A stretch of 34,632 nucleotides of DNA from Lachnospiraceae bacterium. Its GTDB lineage: Bacteria; Bacillota; Clostridia; Lachnospirales; Lachnospiraceae. Below are positions 15,364 to 23,562 of this stretch, one piece after another. The translations under genes were made by a program, and so were the position numbers. Within the stretch, counting starts at the first letter, position 1, and every line of letters starts with the position of its first letter. Location of the stretch: positions 1 through 34,632 of the forward strand of contig JAKSSD010000018.1 in NCBI GenBank assembly GCA_024403275.1, read 5' to 3'. The notes under the pieces are model-generated. The model ran no database searches. It was not told where the DNA came from and saw only the letters and a list, made by a program, of their open reading frames with translations.

Positions 15364-16718
15364 TATTCACCTACAAAATTTCTTTCATAAATCTCTAGTA
15401 TTGTATCTATAAATCCACTGTTAGATTTTACAATATCAACGTTTACTTGTAAAGTTGACATAACATCCTCAACCATATAATCATCAAGGAAAACTCTCTC
15501 TCCTGCACGAAGCATACATTCAGGAATTACAAGGCTGTCTCCAAGGTCTTTTCCCTTAAGCTGTTTCATTATATCCGAGGCTGTTATAAGGCCTGCAACA
15601 GTGATTCTCTCTCCAAAGAATTCGTTTACTATCGAAACGACCTCTATATCAAGATTAGGGAGAAATTCACACATTCTCATAGCCATTTCTTTTACAAGCC
15701 CATATGCCAATTTACCTGTAATCGCTGTTATCTTAACCTTCTTATGATTCTCATCAGTTTTATAATCATTAATCAAGTCATTATATTGTAAATAAAAATC
15801 ATCCCTGTCACTGGTTATCATGCCAACGCCATTAGCTAATTGAAGATATCCATCATATCTATCCGCTTCGGGAAGTTCCCTCTCAGCTAATAAATACCAT
15901 TCGTCAGAAGCATGCACAAAATGAATCTCATGCTCCTCAAATGCAATCTTTTGCCATTTTTCAATCGTATCAATTACCTGACAGGCATCCTCCTTGGTAA
16001 ATGGTTCAAGCTTTGCAAGACCATCTCTGTATTTAGTCAGACCTACTGGCACTACAGATACACTTTCAAGCACAGGGCAGTATTTATACATCTGCTCAAT
16101 AGAATATTCTAATTCTTCCTTGTCATTGTAGCCTTTACATAATACTATCTGGCCATTCATGATAATATCTGCTTCATATAACTTATCGACCTTCTTTAAA
16201 GCTTCCCCTGCAAATCTATTATTAAGCATCTTGCATCTAAGCTCAGGATTCATGGTCTGAAAAGAAATATTTATAGGCTCCATTCTGTATCTGATAATTC
16301 TATCAAGTTCCGCATCATCAAGATTGGTCAAAGTAACATAGTTACCCTGAAGAAATGATAGTCTGTCGTCATCGTCCTTAAAATACAGAGTCTCTCTCAT
16401 TCCAGGAGGCATCTGATCAATAAAGCAGAAAATACATTTATTTTTACAGGAAGTATAAGAATCCATAAATGAATTCTCAAATTCAATTCCTAAATCCTCT
16501 GTAAAATCTTTTTCAATTTCTACTTCACAGATTTCTCCCTGTTTCGTGTTAACCTCTAAAAGTAGTTCCTCATCCTGAACAAAGAACATATAGTCAAGAA
16601 TATCCCTTATTTCTTCACCATTTATCTTAAGAATTTCATCGCCTGGCTCAAGGCCAATTTCCTCTGCAATTGAATCTTTAGCAACTGATTTAATTATATG
16701 TCTTTCATTTTTTCTCAT
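15363..16718 (-). CDS. DUF512 radical SAM protein with N-terminal PDZ-like domain
   Basis: A 451-residue DUF512 family protein, commonly found next to der in clostridia. Residues 1-70 are PDZ-like ([22 protein letters not shown]). An iron-sulfur motif of radical SAM type, CKNKCIFC (Cys91, Cys95, Cys98), follows, with [19 protein letters not shown] and NYVTLTN. The C-terminal part is the DUF512 domain ([23 protein letters not shown]). The biochemical role is not established. It begins the long operon; GGTGAG precedes the ATG. The promoter would overlap that of the divergent tRNA gene. Confidence 0.93.
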   Translation of the reverse strand: MRKNERHIIKSVAKDSIAEEIGLEPGDEILKINGEEIRDILDYMFFVQDEELLLEVNTKQGEICEVEIEKDFTEDLGIEFENSFMDSYTSCKNKCIFCFIDQMPPGMRETLYFKDDDDRLSFLQGNYVTLTNLDDAELDRIIRYRMEPINISFQTMNPELRCKMLNNRFAGEALKKVDKLYEADIIMNGQIVLCKGYNDKEELEYSIEQMYKYCPVLESVSVVPVGLTKYRDGLAKLEPFTKEDACQVIDTIEKWQKIAFEEHEIHFVHASDEWYLLAERELPEADRYDGYLQLANGVGMITSDRDDFYLQYNDLINDYKTDENHKKVKITAITGKLAYGLVKEMAMRMCEFLPNLDIEVVSIVNEFFGERITVAGLITASDIMKQLKGKDLGDSLVIPECMLRAGERVFLDDYMVEDVMSTLQVNVDIVKSNSGFIDTILEIYERNFVGE

Positions 16719-16735
16719 ATCTCACCAAAAAACTC

Positions 16736-16764
16736 TTGATTTTTTTATTATCATCATATAAAAT
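16736..16764 (+). promoter_or_regulatory. Promoter of tRNA-Glu
   Basis: TTGATT (16736-16741), 17-base spacer, TAAAAT (16759-16764), about 32 bases before the tRNA. The same two hexamers with the same spacing occur in the candidate ftsZ promoter. Confidence 0.6.
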
Positions 16765-16780
16765 AACTTTTGCAGTGCAA
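16753..16780 (-). promoter_or_regulatory. Candidate promoter of the DUF512-der operon
   Basis: Minus strand TTGCAC (16775-16780), 16 bases, TATGAT (16753-16758), about 35 bases before the DUF512 ATG. The -35 match is weak (3 of 6). It overlaps the plus-strand tRNA promoter, so the two would compete for polymerase. Confidence 0.35.
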
Positions 16781-16796
16781 AATTACAAGCACTTAT

Positions 16797-16868
16797 GGCT
16801 CGTTGGTCAAGCGGTCAAGACGCTGCCCTCTCACGGCAGAATCAGCGGTTCGATTCCGCTACGAGCTG
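16797..16868 (+). tRNA. tRNA-Glu (anticodon CTC)
   Basis: A full cloverleaf: acceptor GGCTCGT/ACGAGCT, short D stem GTC/GAC, anticodon stem CTGCC/GGCAG with loop CTCTCAC (anticodon CTC, reading GAG), 4-base variable loop, T stem AGCGG/CCGCT with TTCGATT. The discriminator is G and no CCA is encoded. The first acceptor pair is G-U rather than G-C. It is the only plus-strand gene, with its own promoter and terminator. Confidence 0.93.
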
Positions 16869-16873
16869 TCAGG

Positions 16874-16903
16874 AACCTAAAGCAAATGCTTTAGGTTTTT
16901 TTA
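16874..16903 (+). terminator. Terminator of tRNA-Glu
   Basis: A perfect 10-bp stem AACCTAAAGC/GCTTTAGGTT (16874-16897) with loop AAAT, followed by a run of T on the plus strand. The minus side has no T run after the hairpin, so it probably does not stop the convergent transporter operon. Confidence 0.92.
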
Positions 16904-16957
16904 TTTGTAAAAACCAACTAATAATTATATTATTAATCAATATTTCAAACTTTAAAT

Positions 16958-17221
16958 CTATTTATTATTCTCAAGATTTTTTAATATTGCTACTCTCTTT
17001 GAAATAAGCGAAGCCATTATATCAAGGGCTTCTTTTTTATTCTTATTATTAATACACTGCTTAATTCCAATAAGCTGTCTGTCAAAATCATGTATTTCAC
17101 ATTCTCTAGCCATCTTTTGAATTTTATTTGCTATAAGAGTCGCGCTCTGCCAGGAAGAATGATTGATATTCTGTCCTAATTGCATGAAATATATGCTTTT
17201 CAAAAACTCTTCCTTAGTCAT
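16958..17221 (-). CDS. Hypothetical protein (87 aa)
   Basis: Not recognised. An 87-residue, soluble, helix-rich protein (MTKEEFLKSIYFMQLGQN at the start) with no membrane segment or known motif. It looks like a small all-alpha protein. A GGGAG six bases before the ATG supports translation, and it begins 14 bases after yqeG, so it is probably the last gene of the transporter-yqeG unit. Its 3' end faces the convergent tRNA-Glu gene. Confidence 0.7.
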   Translation of the reverse strand: MTKEEFLKSIYFMQLGQNINHSSWQSATLIANKIQKMARECEIHDFDRQLIGIKQCINNKNKKEALDIMASLISKRVAILKNLENNK

Positions 17222-17235
17222 ACTAATCTCCCAAA

Positions 17236-17718
17236 TCAGGTAAAAATCTCAATTATTTTTTCAACCCCTCTTTTAAATCTGATATGAATTGGTTCATTAG
17301 AATCAAGTATTCCAACCTTGTAAAATGTAATCCCAAAATTCTTAGCTCCCATACAATCAGTTAAAAGCTGATCCCCAACAGCAACTACCTCTTCCTTTTC
17401 AAGCCCCATAATCTCTAAGGCTTTAATATAATTAGCTGTTTTAGGTTTGCCAGCCTTATGAATATAATTCATATTTCTATCCTTCATAAATAATTTGACT
17501 CTGTCTTCGTCATTATTTGAAAGAAGGAATACCTGCATTCCCATTTCATTTAATCTGTCAATCAGCATATCTGATTTATCATTCGAAGGGGCATCGTGAG
17601 CTACTAAGGTATTATCTATATCGAAAATAACGCCTCTGATTCCGTCTTGGTAGAGTTTTTCATAATCTATATCATATGAAGTTGTAAATTCATAATCTGG
17701 TTTAAATTTCTTAAACAT
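17236..17718 (-). CDS. yqeG: YqeG-family HAD phosphatase
   Basis: A 160-residue HAD-superfamily (type IIIA) phosphatase of the YqeG family. Motif I is DIDNTLV, with the nucleophile and acid aspartates; motif II is LLSNN; motif III lysine lies in KAGKPKTANY; motif IV is VGDQLLTD. The length is normal. The physiological substrate is not known; in Bacillus yqeG sits beside ribosome-assembly genes. Here it follows the transporter ATPase by 11 bases, with AAAGGTAG overlapping the end of that gene, so it appears to be co-transcribed. Confidence 0.92.
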   Translation of the reverse strand: MFKKFKPDYEFTTSYDIDYEKLYQDGIRGVIFDIDNTLVAHDAPSNDKSDMLIDRLNEMGMQVFLLSNNDEDRVKLFMKDRNMNYIHKAGKPKTANYIKALEIMGLEKEEVVAVGDQLLTDCMGAKNFGITFYKVGILDSNEPIHIRFKRGVEKIIEIFT

Positions 17719-17729
17719 TTAATCTACCT

Positions 17730-18440
17730 TTACTTAGTTAGGAATGAACTATCCAAAAGATTTCTTGTATATTCTTCTTCAGGTCTGTCAAAAATCTTTT
17801 CTGTATCGCCTTCTTCTACTATTTTACCATCTTTAAGTATATAAATATAGCCACACAAATCTCTGACTACCTTGATATCGTGAGAAATAAATAAAATAGC
17901 GAGATTCTTTTCCTTATTGAGCTTTTGCAAAAGCTTAATAACCTGTTTTTGCACTGTTACATCAAGAGCTGATACTGGTTCATCTGCAATAAGTATCTTA
18001 GGATTTGACAAAAGAGCCATCGCGATACCTACTCTTTGTCTTTGTCCTCCTGATAATTCATTTGGCCTATGATTAAGTACTGTTTCATCAAGTTCTACTT
18101 CATCAAGCATTTCTTTAATTATCAAATCAGCCTTTGGAAGTGCTTCCTTATCATTGTATCTAATAACTTCTTTGAACAACCATTCTACAGTCTTTTTAGG
18201 ATTTAACGCAGCATAATTATCCTGAAATATATAACCTAACTTTTGGCAATTTAATTCTCCAGAATCCACCTTCAAAAGTCCTGCGATACATTTAGCAAGA
18301 GTAGATTTACCACATCCACTCTCTCCTAACAATCCTACAATGGAGCCTTCATTTACGTAAATATTTATATCCTTAACGCCTTTATCAGACTTAGGATATG
18401 TAAATTGTACATTCTTTAGTTCGCAAACTATATTAGACAT
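17730..18440 (-). CDS. Peptide/nickel-type ABC transporter ATPase (OppF/NikE-like)
   Basis: A 236-residue ATPase, the second of the pair. Walker A GESGCGKST, signature LSGGQRQRVGIAMAL, Walker B ILIADEPVSALD and the H-loop LFISHD are complete. It ends shortly after the nucleotide-binding domain (EEYTRNLLDSSF) and lacks the roughly 60-80-residue C-terminal oligopeptide-type domain seen in OppF and DppF; the size resembles NikE. GAGGT precedes the ATG. It starts nine bases after its partner ATPase. Confidence 0.92.
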   Translation of the reverse strand: MSNIVCELKNVQFTYPKSDKGVKDINIYVNEGSIVGLLGESGCGKSTLAKCIAGLLKVDSGELNCQKLGYIFQDNYAALNPKKTVEWLFKEVIRYNDKEALPKADLIIKEMLDEVELDETVLNHRPNELSGGQRQRVGIAMALLSNPKILIADEPVSALDVTVQKQVIKLLQKLNKEKNLAILFISHDIKVVRDLCGYIYILKDGKIVEEGDTEKIFDRPEEEYTRNLLDSSFLTK

Positions 18441-18449
18441 TTTTACCTC

Positions 18450-19220
18450 TTAATATATTAGCTGTCTGGTATACTCTTCCTTCGGATTCCCAAAGATTTC
18501 ATCAACTGTGCCTTCTTCCACAACCAGACCATTTCTCATTACTATTACTTTCTTACACAAAGCCTTAACAACACCAAGGTCATGTGAAATAAACAAAATT
18601 CCCGTACCTGTTTCCTCATTAAGTTTCTTAAGCAAATCTATAATGGTCTTTTGCACTGTAACATCCAAAGCTGTGGTCGGTTCATCACATATAAGAAGCT
18701 TTGGCTTCATAATTAGAGCCGCAGCTATCTGTGCTCTTTGTCTTTGACCTCCTGATAATTCATGAGGGTATGAGCGATAAATTCTTTCAGGATCATCAAA
18801 TCCAACACTCGCTAAAGTTTCTATCGCTGCCTTTTTCATATCCTCTTTGCATAAGTTCAGTTCTTTCCTTCTGATTCTCATAGCTTCTTCAACCTGATAT
18901 CCTACTCTAAGAACAGGATTCATGGAATTGAGAGGATCCTGAAATACTATACCAATTTCTTTGCCCTGAATAGAACGCAAAGTTGCTCTGGAAGAATTGA
19001 GTAAATCTACATCATCAAGCATTATGTTTCCCGATTTTTGCAAATCCTTACGATTCAAAAGACCTGCAATCGCCATAGCTGTCATACTCTTACCAGAACC
19101 AGATTCTCCAACTATACCAAGGATATCTCCATCCTCGAGCACGAAGTCTACATCCTCTACCGCCACCTCAGGTAATTCATGGTCAAAAAATTCAATTTTT
19201 AAATCTTTTACTGTAAGCAT
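18450..19220 (-). CDS. Peptide/nickel-type ABC transporter ATPase (OppD/NikD-like)
   Basis: An ATPase with Walker A GESGSGKSM, signature LSGGQRQRAQIAAAL, Walker B LLICDEPTTALD and H-loop LFISHD. The open frame extends to 19259, but those first 13 residues lie inside the permease gene and look unnatural. The ATG at 19218-19220 gives MLTVKDLKIEFF and has GGAGAG about ten bases upstream, so 256 residues is preferred. It still overlaps the permease by 29 bases. It is short for OppD (about 320-350) and near NikD size, with no C-terminal oligopeptide domain. Confidence 0.92.
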   Translation of the reverse strand: MLTVKDLKIEFFDHELPEVAVEDVDFVLEDGDILGIVGESGSGKSMTAMAIAGLLNRKDLQKSGNIMLDDVDLLNSSRATLRSIQGKEIGIVFQDPLNSMNPVLRVGYQVEEAMRIRRKELNLCKEDMKKAAIETLASVGFDDPERIYRSYPHELSGGQRQRAQIAAALIMKPKLLICDEPTTALDVTVQKTIIDLLKKLNEETGTGILFISHDLGVVKALCKKVIVMRNGLVVEEGTVDEIFGNPKEEYTRQLIY

Positions 19221-20007
19221 TATGAAATGACTCTCCGCTTGATAATAATCCGATTCCAAATAATAAAATAATCATGCTGATTCCTGGCAAAATCGCAAGA
19301 TATGCTGAAGACTTAAGATACCCTCCCGCATCAGATAATAAAGTTCCTAAAGATGCAACAGGAGGCTGAACTCCTACTCCAAGGAAGCTAAGTCCAGCTT
19401 CTGCCAGAATACAGTTATTAAACGCAATAAAAATACAATTAACAAAGGTTTCCAAAACATTTGGGAGAATATGAACAAATAAGATTCTAATAGTTGGTAC
19501 TCCAATCAGTTTAGCCATCTTAACATATTCAAGCTCTCTTTGTTTTCTAAATTCTGCTCTCATCATCTTTGCAAAGCTTGGAACAATTGCAATTCCAAGT
19601 GCCATAATAACCTGTACTGTACCCGAACCAAATAAGGTTACAAATACAAGTGCAAGAAGAATTGATGGAATAGCAAAAAGGACATCTATTATACTCATTA
19701 AAATGTCATCAAGAATTCCTGAAAAATATCCGCATAAAGCGCCAATTGTCGTGCCAACAATAGTACCAATTGCAACACTGAAAAAGGAAATAAGTACTGA
19801 TATTCCCATTCCCATCTGTGTACGCTTAAGAAGATCTCTTCCAAATTCATCACATCCAAATAGATGAGCAAACGAAGGTCCTTTTAATATTAATTCATTA
19901 TTCATTTTGTCAAAAGGATAAGGATTTACAAGGCCAAGAATAACAAATAGAATCATTACTCCAACTATAATTAATCCAACCTTTTTTTGTTTCAAAAATT
20001 TATTCAT
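19192..20007 (-). CDS. Peptide/nickel-type ABC permease (OppC/DppC-like)
   Basis: A 271-residue inner permease with an N-terminal helix (residues 10-28), the conserved HLFGCDEFGRDLLKRTQMG segment typical of DppC/OppC, and five further helices. The EAGLSFLGVGVQPPVASLG segment, part of the loop that touches the ATPase, is present. The ATG overlaps the last 8 bases of the PseG-like gene (ATGAATAA), and the 3' end overlaps the next ATPase by 29 bases. Confidence 0.94.
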   Translation of the reverse strand: MNKFLKQKKVGLIIVGVMILFVILGLVNPYPFDKMNNELILKGPSFAHLFGCDEFGRDLLKRTQMGMGISVLISFFSVAIGTIVGTTIGALCGYFSGILDDILMSIIDVLFAIPSILLALVFVTLFGSGTVQVIMALGIAIVPSFAKMMRAEFRKQRELEYVKMAKLIGVPTIRILFVHILPNVLETFVNCIFIAFNNCILAEAGLSFLGVGVQPPVASLGTLLSDAGGYLKSSAYLAILPGISMIILLFGIGLLSSGESFHNAYSKRFKN

Positions 20008-21022
20008 ACTTTAATATAGCTTTGGCCACTTTTTCAGCGCCACTTCCTATGTTAAGTTTACTTATATTCTCAATAAGAGATTTTCTGCACTCTTCATCAG
20101 CAAGCTTAAGTATACCTTCTCTAAGATTATAATAAAACTTATTCTTGCTATCCACGCAGTTACCACCTGCAACTGCAAGGTTCTTTTCAACCATACTGTT
20201 ATAAAACATTTTCTGGTTGTTATCATTTACATATACACATGAAGGAATTCCAAATCTCAATAAATCATAGCAAACAGGTTCTGCGCAAAAAACTGCTGCG
20301 TCACATTGTCCGAGCAATTTGCTAAAATTCTGAACATCCTGCTCAATTATTAGCTGTGAAGAATAGTTGCTCATCTGAAAAAGTCTGTCCTTGGTTACAG
20401 AATTCTTATTGGTCAAAACCTTAATTCTCACATTATCATCCATACAATCAAGAAGTGTATCTACTATTCCAGGAGCTAACTCATATCTGTCTAACTCACC
20501 TGTATATACCAAAACAGTATTAATATATGATTTATCCTTCTTAGAATTTCCAACCACATAATCCATGCTGAATGTAGCATAATCTATGCCTAATAATAAT
20601 TCTACATTTGCTGGATATTTAGACATATAATCTAACTTTTCAGCAAAAATGTTAGAATTAATCACACAATCTACATCCATAATCTCATAACAGTAGTCAT
20701 CTACATATACGACCTTGCAGACTTCACGAATTCTTTTTAGACCACCATTATCAATATCATAACTGTCTACAACACAAACTCCTGCATGTACCTCATTTAT
20801 AATATCCTTTAAAATATTAATAGCTTCATCTGAACCAAGTCTCATTGAAGGCACAAGGCGATATTCAAGAAAACTCTTTTGAATATCACTAACATCCGAG
20901 TCTTCTCGACAAACAAACAAAACCTCTTTACCCATAAGCTTCATTGCCTTAGCTATAGCCAGGCATCTATACATATGAGATTTGCCTATCATTGAATTGG
21001 AATCTACTCTGAAAACTACCAT
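20000..21022 (-). CDS. PseG/SpsG-like sugar-nucleotide hydrolase homologue (GT-B fold)
   Basis: A 340-residue protein resembling PseG, the UDP-sugar hydrolase of pseudaminic acid synthesis, and SpsG. The N-terminus RVDSNSMIGKSHMYRCLAIA matches the PseG start, including the catalytic histidine (His16) and the RC pair. VVDSYDID (84-91) and VVYVDDY (104-110) match PseG's DHYxxD and IDD motifs, and LLLGIDYATF the conserved LLG.xYA. In the C-terminal half the usual glycine-rich nucleotide loop reads CAEPVCYD (246-253), and NNQ (268-270) is kept. It lies between the two transporter permeases, 18 bases after the first and overlapping the second by 8. No other pseudaminic acid gene is nearby, so the substrate is uncertain. 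Confidence 0.8.
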   Translation of the reverse strand: MVVFRVDSNSMIGKSHMYRCLAIAKAMKLMGKEVLFVCREDSDVSDIQKSFLEYRLVPSMRLGSDEAINILKDIINEVHAGVCVVDSYDIDNGGLKRIREVCKVVYVDDYCYEIMDVDCVINSNIFAEKLDYMSKYPANVELLLGIDYATFSMDYVVGNSKKDKSYINTVLVYTGELDRYELAPGIVDTLLDCMDDNVRIKVLTNKNSVTKDRLFQMSNYSSQLIIEQDVQNFSKLLGQCDAAVFCAEPVCYDLLRFGIPSCVYVNDNNQKMFYNSMVEKNLAVAGGNCVDSKNKFYYNLREGILKLADEECRKSLIENISKLNIGSGAEKVAKAILKYE

Positions 21023-21040
21023 ATACGAACCTCTATAAGC

Positions 21041-21982
21041 TTAAACTCTAACCCTTGGATCAAGGTAACCATGTATAATATCCGTTATAAAACTAATAAC
21101 CATAATAAGGAGCGCAATCATCAATACAATAGCTTCTACAACAGGGAAATCTCTTGTGTTAATCGAACTAACAAGAAGCTGTCCTAATCCAGGAATCGAA
21201 AATACCTGTTCTATTACAATACCAGAAACTATCATATCTGCAGCAATCATACCAATAAAAGTAATTGTAGGCATAATCGCATTCTTTAAAACATGTTTGT
21301 ATAAAAGTCCTGAAGTATTATTTCCTCTTGCATAAGCAGTAAGGGAATAATCCTTTTTTGATTCATCAAGTATATTACTCTTCAAAAGTCTTGAACACAT
21401 AGCAATCTTAGGTATTGCAAGCGCAATAGCTGGAAATATTAGAAAATAAATAAATCCCCAAAAATCATTCTTATATGATACATAACCGCCCGGTCTGAAT
21501 AAATGCAAAATGACACCAAATATAAAGGTAATAAACATACCTAAAATAAATGGTGGCACAGACATGGCTACCTGATTTAAGGGATAAAACAATTTATCTA
21601 CTATTCCACCTGAATGCTTAGCCACATATATTCCAAGAGGAATTGAAACTGCTGTAACAATTACTATGGCAAGAACAGAGAGGAATAAATTAATAATCAG
21701 TTTCTCAGCTAAAAGTGAAGAAACTGACATTCCGTATGTATATGAAGTTCCAAAATCCAGAGTGAAAATTCCTGTTACGAATCTAAAGTATCTGACCATA
21801 AATGGCTTATCAAGCCCCCATTTAATAGTCAAAGCTTCTATACTCTCTGGAGTAGCTCTTGTGCCGAGCTTATCCAAAACTGGATCACCCGGCACAAGTT
21901 CAAAAATCAAAAATATAACAAAACTAGCTACTAATAAGGTAATTATCAAAAATATTAACTTTTTGAAAATATATTTACCCAT
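21041..21982 (-). CDS. Peptide/nickel-type ABC permease (OppB/DppB-like)
   Basis: A 313-residue permease with six membrane helices. The N-terminal helix (9-30) is followed by FELVPGDPVLDKLG, the typical DppB/OppB segment, and later SVPPFILGMF and VIEQVFSIPGLGQLL with the ATPase-contact loop. Its ATG shares one base with the binding-protein stop (TAATG). Its partner permease is separated from it by the PseG-like gene. Confidence 0.95.
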   Translation of the reverse strand: MGKYIFKKLIFLIITLLVASFVIFLIFELVPGDPVLDKLGTRATPESIEALTIKWGLDKPFMVRYFRFVTGIFTLDFGTSYTYGMSVSSLLAEKLIINLFLSVLAIVIVTAVSIPLGIYVAKHSGGIVDKLFYPLNQVAMSVPPFILGMFITFIFGVILHLFRPGGYVSYKNDFWGFIYFLIFPAIALAIPKIAMCSRLLKSNILDESKKDYSLTAYARGNNTSGLLYKHVLKNAIMPTITFIGMIAADMIVSGIVIEQVFSIPGLGQLLVSSINTRDFPVVEAIVLMIALLIMVISFITDIIHGYLDPRVRV

Positions 21983-23496
21983 TAATCAACCGCCTTAATA
22001 TTAGTCAAATCTAAAACATATATAGGATAGAATTTATATCCTGTAAATCTCTTATTTAATGCTACAAAATCAGGTAAATCCTGAATATAAACATTAGCTG
22101 CATCGCTGTTAAGAATCTCAGCGCACTCTCTAAAGTAAGCTGTAGCTTCTTCATCTGTTGAAGCCGCTGAGGCTTTTTCAAATGCAGCATCAAAATCAGC
22201 GTTACTATAATTAGTAAAGTTATTAGATGCATCAGAAGTAAATCTTGAAAGAAGAGCTTCTGCACTTAAGTTTGCTGCATCTACACCAATTACTGTAGCA
22301 TCATAATTTCTGCCAATATAAGTATCAGATAACCATGAATCCCAATCTACAGGATTAATTGTTGCATTAATACCAATCTTTGCGAGCTGGTTCTTAACAA
22401 CTAAAGCAGTATCCATATGCTGATCATAGTTACTTGGAACATTAATAGTCATTTCAAAGCCATCTGGATATGCACTCTTAGCCATTAATTCTTTAGCTTT
22501 TTCTTCATTGTATGAATATACATCTACAAGCTTTTCATCAAAATATTTACCAAAGTTAGGATAAATACTTGTTCCTATAGGTGAACCTGCACCTTCAGAA
22601 ACATAATCCATGATTTCATTTACATCAACAACATAATTCATTGCCTGTCTTACGTAAACGTCTTTAAATGGCTCAAATTCATGGTTAAGATACAATGCCT
22701 GAACAAGATTCATAGAACCTTCATAAATTTCAAACTTCTCTGTATCCAATTGTTTCTTCTGTCCATTTGTAAGGTGAATACACATATCAATTGTGCCACC
22801 TTCAAGTTCCATAGCTATTGTATCTGCATTAGTACAGATTTTGAAAGTAACATTCTTAATGTTAGCCTTCTCTCCCCAGTAGTTATCATTTCTTTCAAAG
22901 ATAACATTCTGAAGAGGAGTTCTAGACACATACTTATATGGTCCGGTTCCAATAGCCTTTTCTGATGGTGTTTCATTGTCCTTAGGAATAATTGCTGCTT
23001 CCACACTGGCAAGATATGAAAGGAATGCAGCATCTGCATTAGTCAGTTTGATTTCAACGCTATCATCTGAAATCACGTTAACTTCAGCAATATTAGAAAA
23101 TGCCGAACTGACTGGCTCTCCTCCTAATCGTCCGGCAAACTTATTAATCGAATATTCTACATCTTCGATAGTAACCGGATTACCATTATGGAATTTAATT
23201 CCATTTCTCAACTTAAATGTGTAAATTGTTTTATCCTCTGATACACTTACACTTTCTGCTACTGCAGGCACGATATTTCCGTCACTATCCGGTTTTACAA
23301 GTCCCTCAAAAACATTGAAGAAGATTTCCTTAGTTCCTGCCGCTACCATTTCATGAGGGTCAAGACTATCTCCAATATCCTGTGAGATACCAATAGTTAT
23401 AGAATCGTTAGCCTTTGTCTTGCCATCTGTGCATGAACACAGTACAGTAGTCAAAGTGAATATGAAAAGAAGGATAAGTGTCCTGAATTTTTTCAT
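21982..23496 (-). CDS. Extracellular solute-binding lipoprotein, family 5
   Basis: A 504-residue substrate-binding protein of the peptide/nickel family (SBP_bac_5). The signal peptide ends in a lipobox LCSC, predicting lipidation at Cys22 and anchoring to the outer face of the membrane. Conserved segments are SLDPHEMVAAGT, KFHNGNPVTIEDVEYSI, GTGPYKY and VRQAMNYVVDVNEI. It is the first gene of the transporter operon. GAAAGG precedes the ATG. The ligand cannot be read from sequence; peptides, nickel chelates or glycosylated compounds are all possible. Confidence 0.94.
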   Translation of the reverse strand: MKKFRTLILLFIFTLTTVLCSCTDGKTKANDSITIGISQDIGDSLDPHEMVAAGTKEIFFNVFEGLVKPDSDGNIVPAVAESVSVSEDKTIYTFKLRNGIKFHNGNPVTIEDVEYSINKFAGRLGGEPVSSAFSNIAEVNVISDDSVEIKLTNADAAFLSYLASVEAAIIPKDNETPSEKAIGTGPYKYVSRTPLQNVIFERNDNYWGEKANIKNVTFKICTNADTIAMELEGGTIDMCIHLTNGQKKQLDTEKFEIYEGSMNLVQALYLNHEFEPFKDVYVRQAMNYVVDVNEIMDYVSEGAGSPIGTSIYPNFGKYFDEKLVDVYSYNEEKAKELMAKSAYPDGFEMTINVPSNYDQHMDTALVVKNQLAKIGINATINPVDWDSWLSDTYIGRNYDATVIGVDAANLSAEALLSRFTSDASNNFTNYSNADFDAAFEKASAASTDEEATAYFRECAEILNSDAANVYIQDLPDFVALNKRFTGYKFYPIYVLDLTNIKAVD

Positions 23497-23517
23497 AATT
23501 CAAACCTTTCTATAAAT

Positions 23518-23523
23518 ATTATA
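23518..23523 (-). promoter_or_regulatory. Candidate -10 box of the transporter operon
   Basis: A perfect TATAAT on the minus strand lies between the nrdR terminator and the binding-protein gene, 22 bases before the ATG. No convincing -35 box is visible at the right distance; the region there is occupied by the terminator hairpin. Confidence 0.3.
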
Positions 23524-23528
23524 TTTAC

Positions 23529-23553
23529 AAAAGGGACCGTAAATTACGATCCC
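23529..23553 (-). terminator. Terminator after nrdR
   Basis: An imperfect palindrome GGGATCGTAA/TTACGGTCCC (one G-T pair, 23533-23553) followed on the minus strand by TTTTGTAAATAT. It would end the ftsZ-nrdR transcript and separate it from the transporter operon. The short T run makes it a moderate terminator. Confidence 0.65.
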
Positions 23554-23562
23554 TGATTGTAC

